Source: a virus
IMG/VR virus record: IMGVR_UViG_3300008448_000070
Span: 1 to 64,000 of that record
Length of the DNA stretch: 64,000 bases
Reading direction: 5' to 3' (one strand)
Shown here: piece after piece, positions 23,950 through 31,748 of the stretch
Position numbering within the stretch: position 1 is the first letter of the stretch
How the letters are laid out: each line of letters opens with the position of its first letter
Translations under genes and position numbers: made by a program
The notes under the pieces: model-generated
The model's database searches: none
Seen by the model: the letters and a program-made list of their open reading frames with translations, nothing else
What the model was told of the DNA's origin: nothing

Positions 23950-24887
23950 TAATCTAACTGTTTAATTTTATAATTACTCAGATCTCCTTTGAGGTCTGCT
24001 ATATCTTTATTTCCCTCCAATTTTATAGTATACACTTTACCCATAAGTTTACCACAATTTAATTTATGATATAATTTTTCTGCATCAAACCAAGCATCGG
24101 GATCCAAAACAATTACCACATCTTTTTTAACATTATCATAAATTTTATCAAATAAGTGTTGTGACATAAATTTACCTAACATAGGGATAGAATTAGGTAA
24201 GAAAATACTATCGAAAGCACCCTCAACAATATATATTCTTTCATTCCAATCAATTAAATGTTCATTCCAAATTATTATTTCTTTTTGTACCTCAGGATTT
24301 TTATACTTTAATTTTGTTTTAGATAAAAATGACCTTGCAACAAAATAGTTTAAATTTTTTTCAGTATCATATGAAGGAATTATAATCCTATTTTCATATA
24401 GACCACTTAAACAAAAACCAATATTATATTTTTTTATAATTTCATCTGTTATGTTTCTATTTTTAATATAATTTAACGCTTGTTTATATTGTGGTAACAA
24501 TTTAACTCCTTGTGACACTTCATTGAATGATACAAATTCTTTTGGTAGATAAATCCTTTTGTATATTCTTTTGTTTTCTTCGACCTCATCCGGTAATAAT
24601 AGTTCGAATTTTTTTATTTGTTTTTTATTACCGTATTTTTTAACAAATTTATATAATGATCCATGTGTATCATGTGATTCTGCACAAGACCAACATTTGT
24701 AAACTCTTAATTTATAGTTTATTTCTAAGTTACCTTTACCGTCTCCACTATCTAATCCTTTAATTTCATATGAACACACGGGACAATCAAAAGAAATTTG
24801 GCACTTATAATCATTGTGTAATTTATAATCACCAAGAATTTCTTCTAAGATATCTATTATGGGTTCATAATTTAAATCATTAGACAT
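23949..24887 (-). CDS. 61: DNA primase (T4 gp61/DnaG-like)
   Basis: 312 residues from the ATG at 24887 (MSNDLNYEPII); an upstream in-frame start at 24953 would lie across the terminator and is rejected. Zinc-binding domain with CPVC (35-38) and CWSC (65-68), then a helical linker with KKYNIGFC, and a TOPRIM domain with YIVEGAFDS (catalytic Glu) and VIVLDPDAW (Asp-x-Asp). It would synthesise RNA primers together with the gp41-type helicase at 57374-58741. The gene begins 28 nt after a strong terminator, so its expression may be controlled by read-through. Confidence 0.88.
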   Translation of the reverse strand: MSNDLNYEPIIDILEEILGDYKLHNDYKCQISFDCPVCSYEIKGLDSGDGKGNLEINYKLRVYKCWSCAESHDTHGSLYKFVKKYGNKKQIKKFELLLPDEVEENKRIYKRIYLPKEFVSFNEVSQGVKLLPQYKQALNYIKNRNITDEIIKKYNIGFCLSGLYENRIIIPSYDTEKNLNYFVARSFLSKTKLKYKNPEVQKEIIIWNEHLIDWNERIYIVEGAFDSIFLPNSIPMLGKFMSQHLFDKIYDNVKKDVVIVLDPDAWFDAEKLYHKLNCGKLMGKVYTIKLEGNKDIADLKGDLSNYKIKQLD

Positions 24888-24914
24888 GAATAAAATATAA
24901 GAAAAAAAAGTTGT

Positions 24915-24947
24915 AAAAAAAATGGGGGAGAACACCACCTCTCCCCC
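24915..24947 (-). terminator. Strong rho-independent terminator before primase
   Basis: Minus-strand GGGGGAGA (24947-24940) pairs with TCTCCCCC (24931-24924) across an 8-nt loop, followed by A and eight T (24922-24915). It ends 28 nt before the primase ATG, so it either ends the RuvC transcript or acts as an attenuator for primase. Confidence 0.85.
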
Positions 24948-24990
24948 TACCAACTAAACGCAGATTTTAACATCTACGTCCCGTCTCCAT
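24915..24990 (-). ncRNA. Possible leader RNA/attenuator: micro-ORF, hairpin and terminator
   Basis: A TATTTATTA motif (24993-24999) lies 2 nt before an ATG at 24990. The ATG opens a seven-codon frame, Met-Glu-Thr-Gly-Arg-Arg-Cys-stop. The following RNA can form a hairpin (24979-24972 with 24965-24958) that needs one G-U pair and is complete only on the minus strand. The terminator at 24947-24915 comes next. Order motif, peptide, hairpin, terminator, then primase resembles a leader-attenuator or a short independent RNA of about 75 nt. Not matched to a known RNA family. Confidence 0.4.
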
Positions 24991-24992
24991 TA

Positions 24993-24999
24993 ATAAATA
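24993..24999 (-). promoter_or_regulatory. Recurrent TATTTAT motif before leader
   Basis: ATTATATTTATTA followed at once by ATG (24990). Same motif and spacing as before protein genes, although no long gene follows. Confidence 0.4.
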
Positions 25000-25027
25000 T
25001 AATATAATAATTTTCAGATAAGAAATC

Positions 25028-25639
25028 TTAGTTGCCGGATTTATCTGATTTCAACATATTAACGAATCCAATAACCGCAGTTGCGGCGTCCGCCATGTCG
25101 TAATTTTCTTTTTTTAAATTTCCTGTCTTACCGTATAACCAATTTACCTCAGGACAAACTGAGTTTACATGTTCCCAAATGACGTGTTTTTTATCAATAT
25201 CTTTGGGATAACCACCAAATAATACATTACGACCTTTATCGTTTTGTCCAACTAAATCAGGAAAAGCAAATTTTCTTGCATTATATGTTGATATAAATGT
25301 CGGTATAATACCTAAAATATCATAACAATTTTTCAATATTAATGTATTATATCTTAAAAGTGTTCCGACTGTATAAATGTTATTTGATTGTAATAACGGT
25401 TCTTCAATTATAATTCTCGTAATACCGATATCTTTATAATTTTCTAAATGTTTTTTAAATGCATCCGCCTTTTTTAATAGTTCCTCAATTTTATCTTCTG
25501 GTTGCGGTTTTATCTTTGGTGAAAAGTGAGTTAATTCTAATAATTTAGAACCTGACATATCGAAGAGAGCCCATCCAATAGTTTTGGTGGAAATATCCAA
25601 ACCCAAAATTTTTGGCTTATTCTTAAATTTGTTTTCCAT
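25028..25639 (-). CDS. RuvC-like Holliday-junction resolvase (RNase H fold)
   Basis: 203 residues. Motifs: ILGLDISTKTIGWAL (first catalytic Asp15 on strand 1), RIIIEEP (Glu79/80) and a C-terminal YDMADAATAVIG with the last Asp pair on a helix. This order matches the RuvC/YqgF-type RNase H fold. T4 resolves junctions with the unrelated endonuclease VII, so a RuvC-type enzyme here would be a functional replacement. Substrate is inferred. A TATTTAT motif precedes it and the leader/terminator element follows. Confidence 0.8.
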   Translation of the reverse strand: MENKFKNKPKILGLDISTKTIGWALFDMSGSKLLELTHFSPKIKPQPEDKIEELLKKADAFKKHLENYKDIGITRIIIEEPLLQSNNIYTVGTLLRYNTLILKNCYDILGIIPTFISTYNARKFAFPDLVGQNDKGRNVLFGGYPKDIDKKHVIWEHVNSVCPEVNWLYGKTGNLKKENYDMADAATAVIGFVNMLKSDKSGN

Positions 25640-25649
25640 ATAACAATAT

Positions 25650-25656
25650 ATAAATA
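25650..25656 (-). promoter_or_regulatory. Recurrent TATTTAT gene-start motif
   Basis: TTATTATTTATATATTG, 10 nt before the ATG at 25639. Confidence 0.4.
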
Positions 25657-25679
25657 ATAATATTAAGAATGTAAAGATT

Positions 25680-27857
25680 TTAGAAATCTAATTTTACTGC
25701 AAATACTTGTGTACCAATTCTTTTTATTGGAATCGCCGATTTTGCAACAATAAGAGGTTCTTTATTTGAATCTAAAAGTGCTATTTCTGTTAACATCTTT
25801 TCTTTTCCTAAAGAGTACGTCGGATTTTGTGTTTCTAAAAATTGGTCACTTGGTAGATTTACCAAAAACTTCATTTGTTCAACGTCGGTTGCTCTTACTA
25901 ATCTAATACTACCGGGGAATGGTTGTTCGTCACCAAATTGAGGAACGGTAGATCCTGTTAAGGTGGTATCGCTCATATAATTAATTGATAACCCTGACAT
26001 ATGGTTTTCTAAATCAAAATAATTTGTTGATCCTGTGTATCCCGAATAATATATTGTAAACGTTTTATCTAATAAATTTGTAGGATTTATTAAACCTGAC
26101 ACATGATTAGGAATTTGTGATGTCAAGTCAACTTTTTTCCATGCATTACTTGAAGGTATTTCACCAATACTATTTTGTATTTGAACTAATGCATAAAATT
26201 TATCCGCAACAAAACCGTCGATCACATTTGAAAAAGATGTTTTCATTGTCGAAAATGTCGTTGCACCACTTGTGGATCCACTAAATTTCAAAGTTACTTG
26301 TGATGGTACTGTTGTCCCTGTTACTTTATTATAGTAATTACAAGGTAATGAATGTATTGTGTTGTTTGTTGTATTTTCAAACATATATGTCACCCAAACA
26401 GTTTGATTCGTACTTCCTGTTAACATAGAGTTTTCGGCAATAGTATCACTCGGTACTGTTGATATCTTTGGTGATGGTAATGTATATTTTCTATTTGATC
26501 TATAATCTAATACTGCAACCAATTCTTGGTCATCAAAAACTACAATCTTTTTTGTTGGGTAAATTTTACCAACTTTATTTCCTTGTTCATCTAAAAGATA
26601 TCTAAATAATAACTCGAATCTTGAATCAGTTAAACCGGTGGTTGGTTTTACGTAATAATCAACACTATCCATAGTGAATAAAGCACCAATAGTGGTACCC
26701 GTATTTCTATGGTATTGAATGAATGGGATATATATTTCAAAATATTCAGTATCACTTATTGGATCACCATTCTCATCTTCTACAATTGATATATCTAATC
26801 CTGTTATTCCTGTTTTGTTACTTATATAATCGTCATACTTAAAAAATCTTTCAGGATCATTTCTTAAATCACCTAATTCAGAATAATGTATAATCGCTAA
26901 ACATCTTTGTTCTGATGGTAAAACATCAATAACTTCACCATATGAATTTGAAAATGATGTTGGATTAGAAATACTTCCGCCAGTGAAATTTGTAAATTTT
27001 TGTAGATTTGAATTATAACCTAAAAATTCTTTTGTTGATACAAATCTATTACTTGTGTACCCCGTCAAACTTTCATCGTTTCCGTCATAATCAGATCCAA
27101 TTGGTTTGTCATCCCAAACAATATTGAGTGTCCATGAATTTAATTGACCTGAAAAATCAACCGGTTCAGGTAAACATACATCGGCAAGGTCAGTACTATT
27201 CGGATATTCTTGTTCACAATCATTACAAATTACTTGTGCATATCCAGAGATACTTGATAGATTAGGTGTTTTCCTATCTAAAGTTAGAATATTTTGTGTT
27301 GTCCCCGTTGTAACATCAATAACTCTATATACAAAACTATTTGATTGTCCAGTCAATGTAGGTACTGAACCACAGAATCTATCCAAAACAACTGTAATAT
27401 ATTCACAATCAACAAATGTGTTTCCACTTGGAACTACTAAAGACGTTGATCCACTTAATGAAGATATTGTAATTTCCTCAACACCACATTCTATTGTTGA
27501 TCCAATACAAGTAACATTATCATATTCAATGTAATTAGATACAAATCCCGCAGGACCCATAACATTTCTTATTGTATTTGTAACTGAGTTTTGTATTGGA
27601 TTACCGTATGTCGTGGTATTAGTGTTACTATCTACCTTATAAGGGTATTTTACACCTGTTTCTTTTTCATTAGGTGCCGATACTTTTTGATGTGTAGTTT
27701 GACTTGTTAAACCTGTAAAAGGAGTAGTATAGTCAAATTCAGAATCACCAACTTGAAAGTACTGAATGTTAAAACTTCCTTTCGCAATAGCATTCCTTCC
27801 TCTTTGGGTTATTCTTGCTGATAAAAATTCCGAATTATTACTATTTAAAAAACTCAT
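25680..27857 (-). CDS. Large virion structural protein
   Basis: 725 residues. The N-terminus FLSARITQRGRNAIAKGSFNIQYFQVGDSEFDY is a segment I associate with tail/baseplate proteins of T4-like marine phages. The rest is beta-rich with many short Gly/Thr/Ser turns (TGST, GTT) as in other proteins of this block, and no enzymatic motif is seen. It is first in the 27857 unit with a TATTTAT motif 5 nt before the ATG. Inferred: tail or baseplate-associated protein. Confidence 0.72.
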   Translation of the reverse strand: MSFLNSNNSEFLSARITQRGRNAIAKGSFNIQYFQVGDSEFDYTTPFTGLTSQTTHQKVSAPNEKETGVKYPYKVDSNTNTTTYGNPIQNSVTNTIRNVMGPAGFVSNYIEYDNVTCIGSTIECGVEEITISSLSGSTSLVVPSGNTFVDCEYITVVLDRFCGSVPTLTGQSNSFVYRVIDVTTGTTQNILTLDRKTPNLSSISGYAQVICNDCEQEYPNSTDLADVCLPEPVDFSGQLNSWTLNIVWDDKPIGSDYDGNDESLTGYTSNRFVSTKEFLGYNSNLQKFTNFTGGSISNPTSFSNSYGEVIDVLPSEQRCLAIIHYSELGDLRNDPERFFKYDDYISNKTGITGLDISIVEDENGDPISDTEYFEIYIPFIQYHRNTGTTIGALFTMDSVDYYVKPTTGLTDSRFELLFRYLLDEQGNKVGKIYPTKKIVVFDDQELVAVLDYRSNRKYTLPSPKISTVPSDTIAENSMLTGSTNQTVWVTYMFENTTNNTIHSLPCNYYNKVTGTTVPSQVTLKFSGSTSGATTFSTMKTSFSNVIDGFVADKFYALVQIQNSIGEIPSSNAWKKVDLTSQIPNHVSGLINPTNLLDKTFTIYYSGYTGSTNYFDLENHMSGLSINYMSDTTLTGSTVPQFGDEQPFPGSIRLVRATDVEQMKFLVNLPSDQFLETQNPTYSLGKEKMLTEIALLDSNKEPLIVAKSAIPIKRIGTQVFAVKLDF

Positions 27858-27862
27858 ATCTT

Positions 27863-27869
27863 ATAAATA
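27863..27869 (-). promoter_or_regulatory. Recurrent TATTTAT gene-start motif
   Basis: TAAAATATTTATAAGAT directly before the ATG at 27857. Confidence 0.42.
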
Positions 27870-27883
27870 TTTTAAATTATTTT

Positions 27884-29320
27884 TTAACTTCCACCACAAT
27901 CATTATTGTCGACACAAGGTGTACTCGACAATATCGCAGATGAATATCCAAGATATTGTGAATCATTTTTATAGTACGTCCCCGATGATGTTATCGATTG
28001 TAAACAATTAGTTACTATGTTTCCTGCTGTGTATCCTGTTATTGTTATTGAATTCCCATTATAATCAACCGCACTAAAGAAAACTGCCCCATTTTGTAAT
28101 GGATTAGTATTTCCTGTCGCATCGTCTAAATCAGTTTGTAAAACCGTTATGTCACAACAAAAAGATGGCGGATTTGTAGGAGTCGGTGTTGGTGTAGGTG
28201 TAGGTGTAGGTGTAGGTGTTACACATTGAATATATCCACTTGGGGTAGTTGAACTAATAAAATCGTAAGTTATTGTATATGGGTCACATGTAGAATCACA
28301 TTCAGCAATATAATATCCACTCGTTACACCCGTTACCGATCCTGTTGATGATCCATTTAAAATTAAAATGTTTGTGTAATTTGTAAAGGGATACCCTATA
28401 CAATCACCTGTTCTAACTCCTTGTATTGTTACAGTAATATTCTCGGTTGCATTTATAGGTGTTCCACCAGGACTATCATATAAAGTTACCGTAATAGTAC
28501 TTATACTATCATAATTTTCGCCAGGATCTCCACATTCAGACGGTACCTGAGTAAGGTAATCAACAGTAAAATCTAAACACATAGAAACCGGAGGTGTTGG
28601 TGTTGGAGTATCGGTAGGTGTGGGTGTTGGTGTTGGTGTTGGTGTTGGTGTTGTACATGGTGTACACGATGAAGGGTTAAATAAGACTGATGGTGTTGTG
28701 TCTTTGGTCCATGATCTTACATTAACACCGTCAGAAACATAGTACGTACCATTTGATAGTGGTGGAATTTCAGTTGAATTTAATGTTGTATAATTACAAT
28801 AATCAGGACCTCCTGTAAATGAAACATTTGTTAATATTTGTCCACTAACTTGTCCACACGCACCGTTAATTGTTGACGATAAATATAACTGTATAGTCGG
28901 TGTTGGGGTTGGCGTTGGTGTTGCAGTGGGAGTAGGTGTTGGAGTTGTGGTAGGTGTAGGTGTTGGAGTTGTGGTAGGTGTTGGTGTGGGTGTGGCGGTT
29001 GAAGTTGGCGTTGGAGTATCGGTTGGTGTTGCAGTGGGAGTAGGTGTTGGAGTTGTGGTAGGTGTAGGTGTTGGTGGAATTATTTCTCCTCCACCACAGG
29101 TAACTGTCGATGAAGATGTCCAATCACTTTTAATTCCTCCGCAATCGGTCCTCATACCATAGTCATAAGTTTCACCATCGGTTAGGGATGTGATTACTAA
29201 AGGTGAACTTGAAGTTGTACCTGTTGTATATGTAACATCTGATGATAGTTTATATCTATATTCAAAAGTACAACCTATACAACTCACAGGTGGTGTCCAA
29301 TTTATAGTTAAAGTTGCCAT
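27884..29320 (-). CDS. Fibronectin-III and Thr-Pro-linker virion protein
   Basis: 478 residues. Residues 1-75 look like an FN3 domain (TINWTPPVSCIGCTFEYRYKL, ITSLTDGETYDYGMRT). Three long linkers of alternating Thr-Pro with interruptions ([15 protein letters not shown]) separate beta-rich, Cys-containing domains. The last domain (DLDDATGNTNPLQNGAVFF...) is homologous to one in the protein at 30161-31474. The linkers are encoded by GGTGTA/GGTGTT-type microsatellite DNA. Probably a surface adhesin or decoration fibre of the tail; O-glycosylation of the linkers is possible but not shown. Confidence 0.75.
   Translation of the reverse strand: MATLTINWTPPVSCIGCTFEYRYKLSSDVTYTTGTTSSSPLVITSLTDGETYDYGMRTDCGGIKSDWTSSSTVTCGGGEIIPPTPTPTTTPTPTPTATPTDTPTPTSTATPTPTPTTTPTPTPTTTPTPTPTATPTPTPTPTIQLYLSSTINGACGQVSGQILTNVSFTGGPDYCNYTTLNSTEIPPLSNGTYYVSDGVNVRSWTKDTTPSVLFNPSSCTPCTTPTPTPTPTPTPTDTPTPTPPVSMCLDFTVDYLTQVPSECGDPGENYDSISTITVTLYDSPGGTPINATENITVTIQGVRTGDCIGYPFTNYTNILILNGSSTGSVTGVTSGYYIAECDSTCDPYTITYDFISSTTPSGYIQCVTPTPTPTPTPTPTPTNPPSFCCDITVLQTDLDDATGNTNPLQNGAVFFSAVDYNGNSITITGYTAGNIVTNCLQSITSSGTYYKNDSQYLGYSSAILSSTPCVDNNDCGGS
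28880..29075 (-). repeat. Thr-Pro-coding microsatellite
   Basis: Imperfect hexamer-type repeat of GGTGTT, GGAGTT and GGTGTA on the plus strand, encoding alternating Thr-Pro on the minus strand. Longer copies (GGAGTTGTGGTAGGTGTA) recur within it. Similar tracts are at 28170-28220, 28585-28655, 29700-29893, 30577-30612, 30930-31072 and 39255-39413. Confidence 0.85.
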
Positions 29321-29347
29321 TTATATTTTGTTCATATTTTAATTAAT

Positions 29348-30145
29348 TTATATTGGACAAATTGCCGATGGTTGACCGTCTTTCCACATTGTAACAGAAA
29401 CATTTAATGGTGTTGGATCGACAATATATTCATCATATCCAACAAAGTTATCGATTGGTACACTTGTGTACAATTGAATTGGAGTTGATAAATCACAAAC
29501 TATAAAATTCACTATATTACCTGATCCGTTTTGCCAAAATCCTTTTATTTTATATGGTAATACCAATTCACTTACGGTTAATGTTCCATTTTTTCCCGAT
29601 TCTGATAATGTTACATTTTCATTTAACAATATGTTATTATCTTTATCATATATTGTTATTCCTCCTCCAGCATTTTCTGTTATTGACCAAAATAATTGTG
29701 TTGGTGTAACTGTGGGAGTTGGTGTTGGTGTAGGAGTTACGGTTGGAGTTGGCGTTGGCGTATCTGTTGGTGTAGGAGTAGGGGTTGCAGTTGGTGTAGG
29801 AGTTACGGTTGGTGTAGGAGTTACGGTTGGTGTAGGAGTTACGGTTGGTGTAGGAGTAGGAGTTGCAGTTGGTGTAGGAGTAGGTGTGGGTGTTGGTTTG
29901 TTTTGTACCGGTAAACACAATGTATTTCCACTACATACTCCATTAGGTGCTATTTTAATATATGATGTGTTATCATTAATGTTTGTAATCGTGATGCCAG
30001 GAGTGTTTAATGTTGACAATAAAACACTTCCATATGATGGAATTAGTGTACAAGAATTACAATCACCATCAGTACATTCTAAAATTTGTACTGTTGATAT
30101 TTGTGTCCCTCCTGTAATTCCTGATATCGTTATATTAAATGACAT
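29348..30145 (-). CDS. Thr-Pro-linker virion protein, 265 aa
   Basis: Residues 1-85 are a beta-rich domain ([20 protein letters not shown]) with two Cys-rich turns (CTDGDCNSC). A Thr-Pro linker of about 65 residues follows (85-150), with interspersed Val/Ala/Asp, then a C-terminal beta domain ([21 protein letters not shown]...). Second of three tandem Thr-Pro proteins; likely arose by duplication of modules joined through the same linker. Inferred to be exposed on the virion. Confidence 0.72.
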   Translation of the reverse strand: MSFNITISGITGGTQISTVQILECTDGDCNSCTLIPSYGSVLLSTLNTPGITITNINDNTSYIKIAPNGVCSGNTLCLPVQNKPTPTPTPTPTATPTPTPTVTPTPTVTPTPTVTPTPTATPTPTPTDTPTPTPTVTPTPTPTPTVTPTQLFWSITENAGGGITIYDKDNNILLNENVTLSESGKNGTLTVSELVLPYKIKGFWQNGSGNIVNFIVCDLSTPIQLYTSVPIDNFVGYDEYIVDPTPLNVSVTMWKDGQPSAICPI

Positions 30146-30160
30146 ATTTTATATTAATTA

Positions 30161-31474
30161 TTAACAAGTAACAAAAACTCCTACTCCACTGGAATTAACA
30201 AGTATATTGAAATAAATTATATTACTTGAGGTTGCAACAAAACTGTATGGTGTTGTTTTACCACAATATCCAATATAATTATTTATATCAATTGCTTCTG
30301 TATTATCTTGATTTTGTCCTTCACCAAATTGAATATCTTGATCACCGGTGTTTGTTAATCCAATATAAATCATATCACCAATATTCGCATATATTGCACT
30401 ACTAACATTTGGGTAATTTGACATAAATCCATTAGTTGTGGTAGTTGCCCATGGAGCGTCTGGTAAATATTCTTCCCATGTACCACTATTTACTTTAACC
30501 CATACTCTTAAATCTGTTTCACTATGTGACGCAAATGATGTGCATCTAATAGTTAAAGGTATCATTGAAGCTTCTGTGGGTGTCGGAGTGGGTGTTGGTG
30601 TAGGTGTAGGAGATGTACAGCAAACTCCTGTATCTTCATATGTTGACAACACTTGGAACGGTGTTATCGGATAACTTGAACCAAATTCTTGTTGGTCATC
30701 GTGATAATAATAAACTATTGGTTGATAATCACCATTTATTGTTGAACAAAATGCGTTTGTATATGTACCGTCAGTGTCATATATTAATTCTTCTTGTGTT
30801 AATAATTCAGGGCAATTCCAATACAATACATATACCTTACCATCTTCAGACGGATTTGTGTTTCCTGTTGCTGACAACAAATCATTTGAAGAAATTGTTA
30901 CATCAAAATATACACATTCACACGGTTCTGTTGGGGTTGGTGTTGGTGTTGGTGTTGCAGTGGGAGTAGGTGTATCGGTAGGTGTTGGAGTTGGTGTAGG
31001 AGTTACGGTTGGAGTTGGAGTTGGCGTATCTGTTGGTGTAGGTGTAGGAGTTACGGTTGGAGTTGGCGTTGGGTCGTTATTACATATCAAACTATCTATT
31101 ATTGGTGGAGCACAATTAGCAACATAAAAAACACCTCCACCAACTACTAATCCAATATCACAACATCCAACACAGTCACCATAGTAAATTGAATCATGTG
31201 TGTATATGTTTTGTATTAGATACCCTGTGTCAGTTGTTTCACCTGTATAGACAAATTTGAACCAATATTGTGTATTAAATGTTGCACCCGTAAAAACAAT
31301 AGGATTAACATCATAATCTCTATAAGTTGATCCTGTATAGATCACACCACTATTTGCACCTATAGAATATGCAGAAAAACCAGAGACATGACTTCCTAAA
31401 GTTGTTCCGGTTTTGTAAAATAATGTAAAATTATTTTCTAAGTCTATATTGTGTAATCTAATGTTCAACCCCAT
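30161..31474 (-). CDS. Thr-Pro-linker virion protein, 437 aa
   Basis: The ATG at 31474 (MGLNIRLHNIDLENN) is preferred over an upstream TTG because the TATTTAT motif lies 6 nt before it. Order: N-terminal beta domain with TG-rich turns and a CVGCCD cluster, Thr-Pro linker 1 (about 140-185), a domain DLLSATGNTNPSEDGKVYV shared with the protein at 27884-29320, a short second linker, and a C-terminal beta domain (WVKVNSGTWEEYLPDAPW). No enzymatic motif. Likely a third tail adhesin or fibre tip. Confidence 0.74.
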   Translation of the reverse strand: MGLNIRLHNIDLENNFTLFYKTGTTLGSHVSGFSAYSIGANSGVIYTGSTYRDYDVNPIVFTGATFNTQYWFKFVYTGETTDTGYLIQNIYTHDSIYYGDCVGCCDIGLVVGGGVFYVANCAPPIIDSLICNNDPTPTPTVTPTPTPTDTPTPTPTVTPTPTPTPTDTPTPTATPTPTPTPTEPCECVYFDVTISSNDLLSATGNTNPSEDGKVYVLYWNCPELLTQEELIYDTDGTYTNAFCSTINGDYQPIVYYYHDDQQEFGSSYPITPFQVLSTYEDTGVCCTSPTPTPTPTPTPTEASMIPLTIRCTSFASHSETDLRVWVKVNSGTWEEYLPDAPWATTTTNGFMSNYPNVSSAIYANIGDMIYIGLTNTGDQDIQFGEGQNQDNTEAIDINNYIGYCGKTTPYSFVATSSNIIYFNILVNSSGVGVFVTC

Positions 31475-31480
31475 GATATA

Positions 31481-31487
31481 ATAAATA
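31481..31487 (-). promoter_or_regulatory. Recurrent TATTTAT gene-start motif
   Basis: TTGTATTTATTATATC directly before the ATG at 31474. Confidence 0.42.
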
Positions 31488-31510
31488 CAACTCAAAGAAA
31501 ATTAAATAAA

Positions 31511-31533
31511 AAACCCTTCAAATTGAAGGGTTT
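31511..31533 (-). terminator. Terminator after giant-fibre operon
   Basis: AAACCCTTC (31511-31519) pairs with GAAGGGTTT (31525-31533) across a 5-nt loop; on the minus strand the stem is followed by TTTATTTAAT. It ends the fibre/small-membrane-protein transcript before the promoter motif of the next gene. Confidence 0.75.
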
Positions 31534-31556
31534 ATTGTTTTAAAATATTTTTAACT

Positions 31557-31748
31557 TTAATGTAATGGATAAATTGTATCAGTTGAATTAATCATCATAT
31601 TTTGATAATACGATTGATTAATTGTTTGTGTTTTTTTTGTTTGATTGTTATCTAACATAAATAATCCGTACATTAGTGTTGAAATTAATAATAACATTAA
31701 TAAAAATTTATTAGTTTTTTCTGACTCGTTTTTAAGAATTAGTTCCAT
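31557..31748 (-). CDS. Small membrane protein after giant fibre
   Basis: 63 residues from the ATG at 31748 (MELILKNESEKTNK). One hydrophobic helix (FLLMLLLISTLMYGLFML, about 15-32) is followed by an Asn/Gln/Thr-rich segment. The gene overlaps the 3' end of the fibre gene by 17 nt and is followed by a terminator, so it is co-expressed with the fibre. Function unknown; holin-like size but no supporting evidence. Confidence 0.65.
   Translation of the reverse strand: MELILKNESEKTNKFLLMLLLISTLMYGLFMLDNNQTKKTQTINQSYYQNMMINSTDTIYPLH

Noticed and set aside
24888-24953. Primase start at 24953
   Set aside because: Would place the terminator inside the coding sequence; the ATG at 24887 gives a normal N-terminus before the zinc domain.
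24915-24990. tRNA or known riboswitch before primase
   Set aside because: No cloverleaf or T-loop can be drawn, and I do not recognise any riboswitch core. Kept only as a leader-like element.
28926-31127. Plus-strand frames of alternating Val-Gly
   Set aside because: Antisense of the Thr-Pro microsatellites; no independent evidence.
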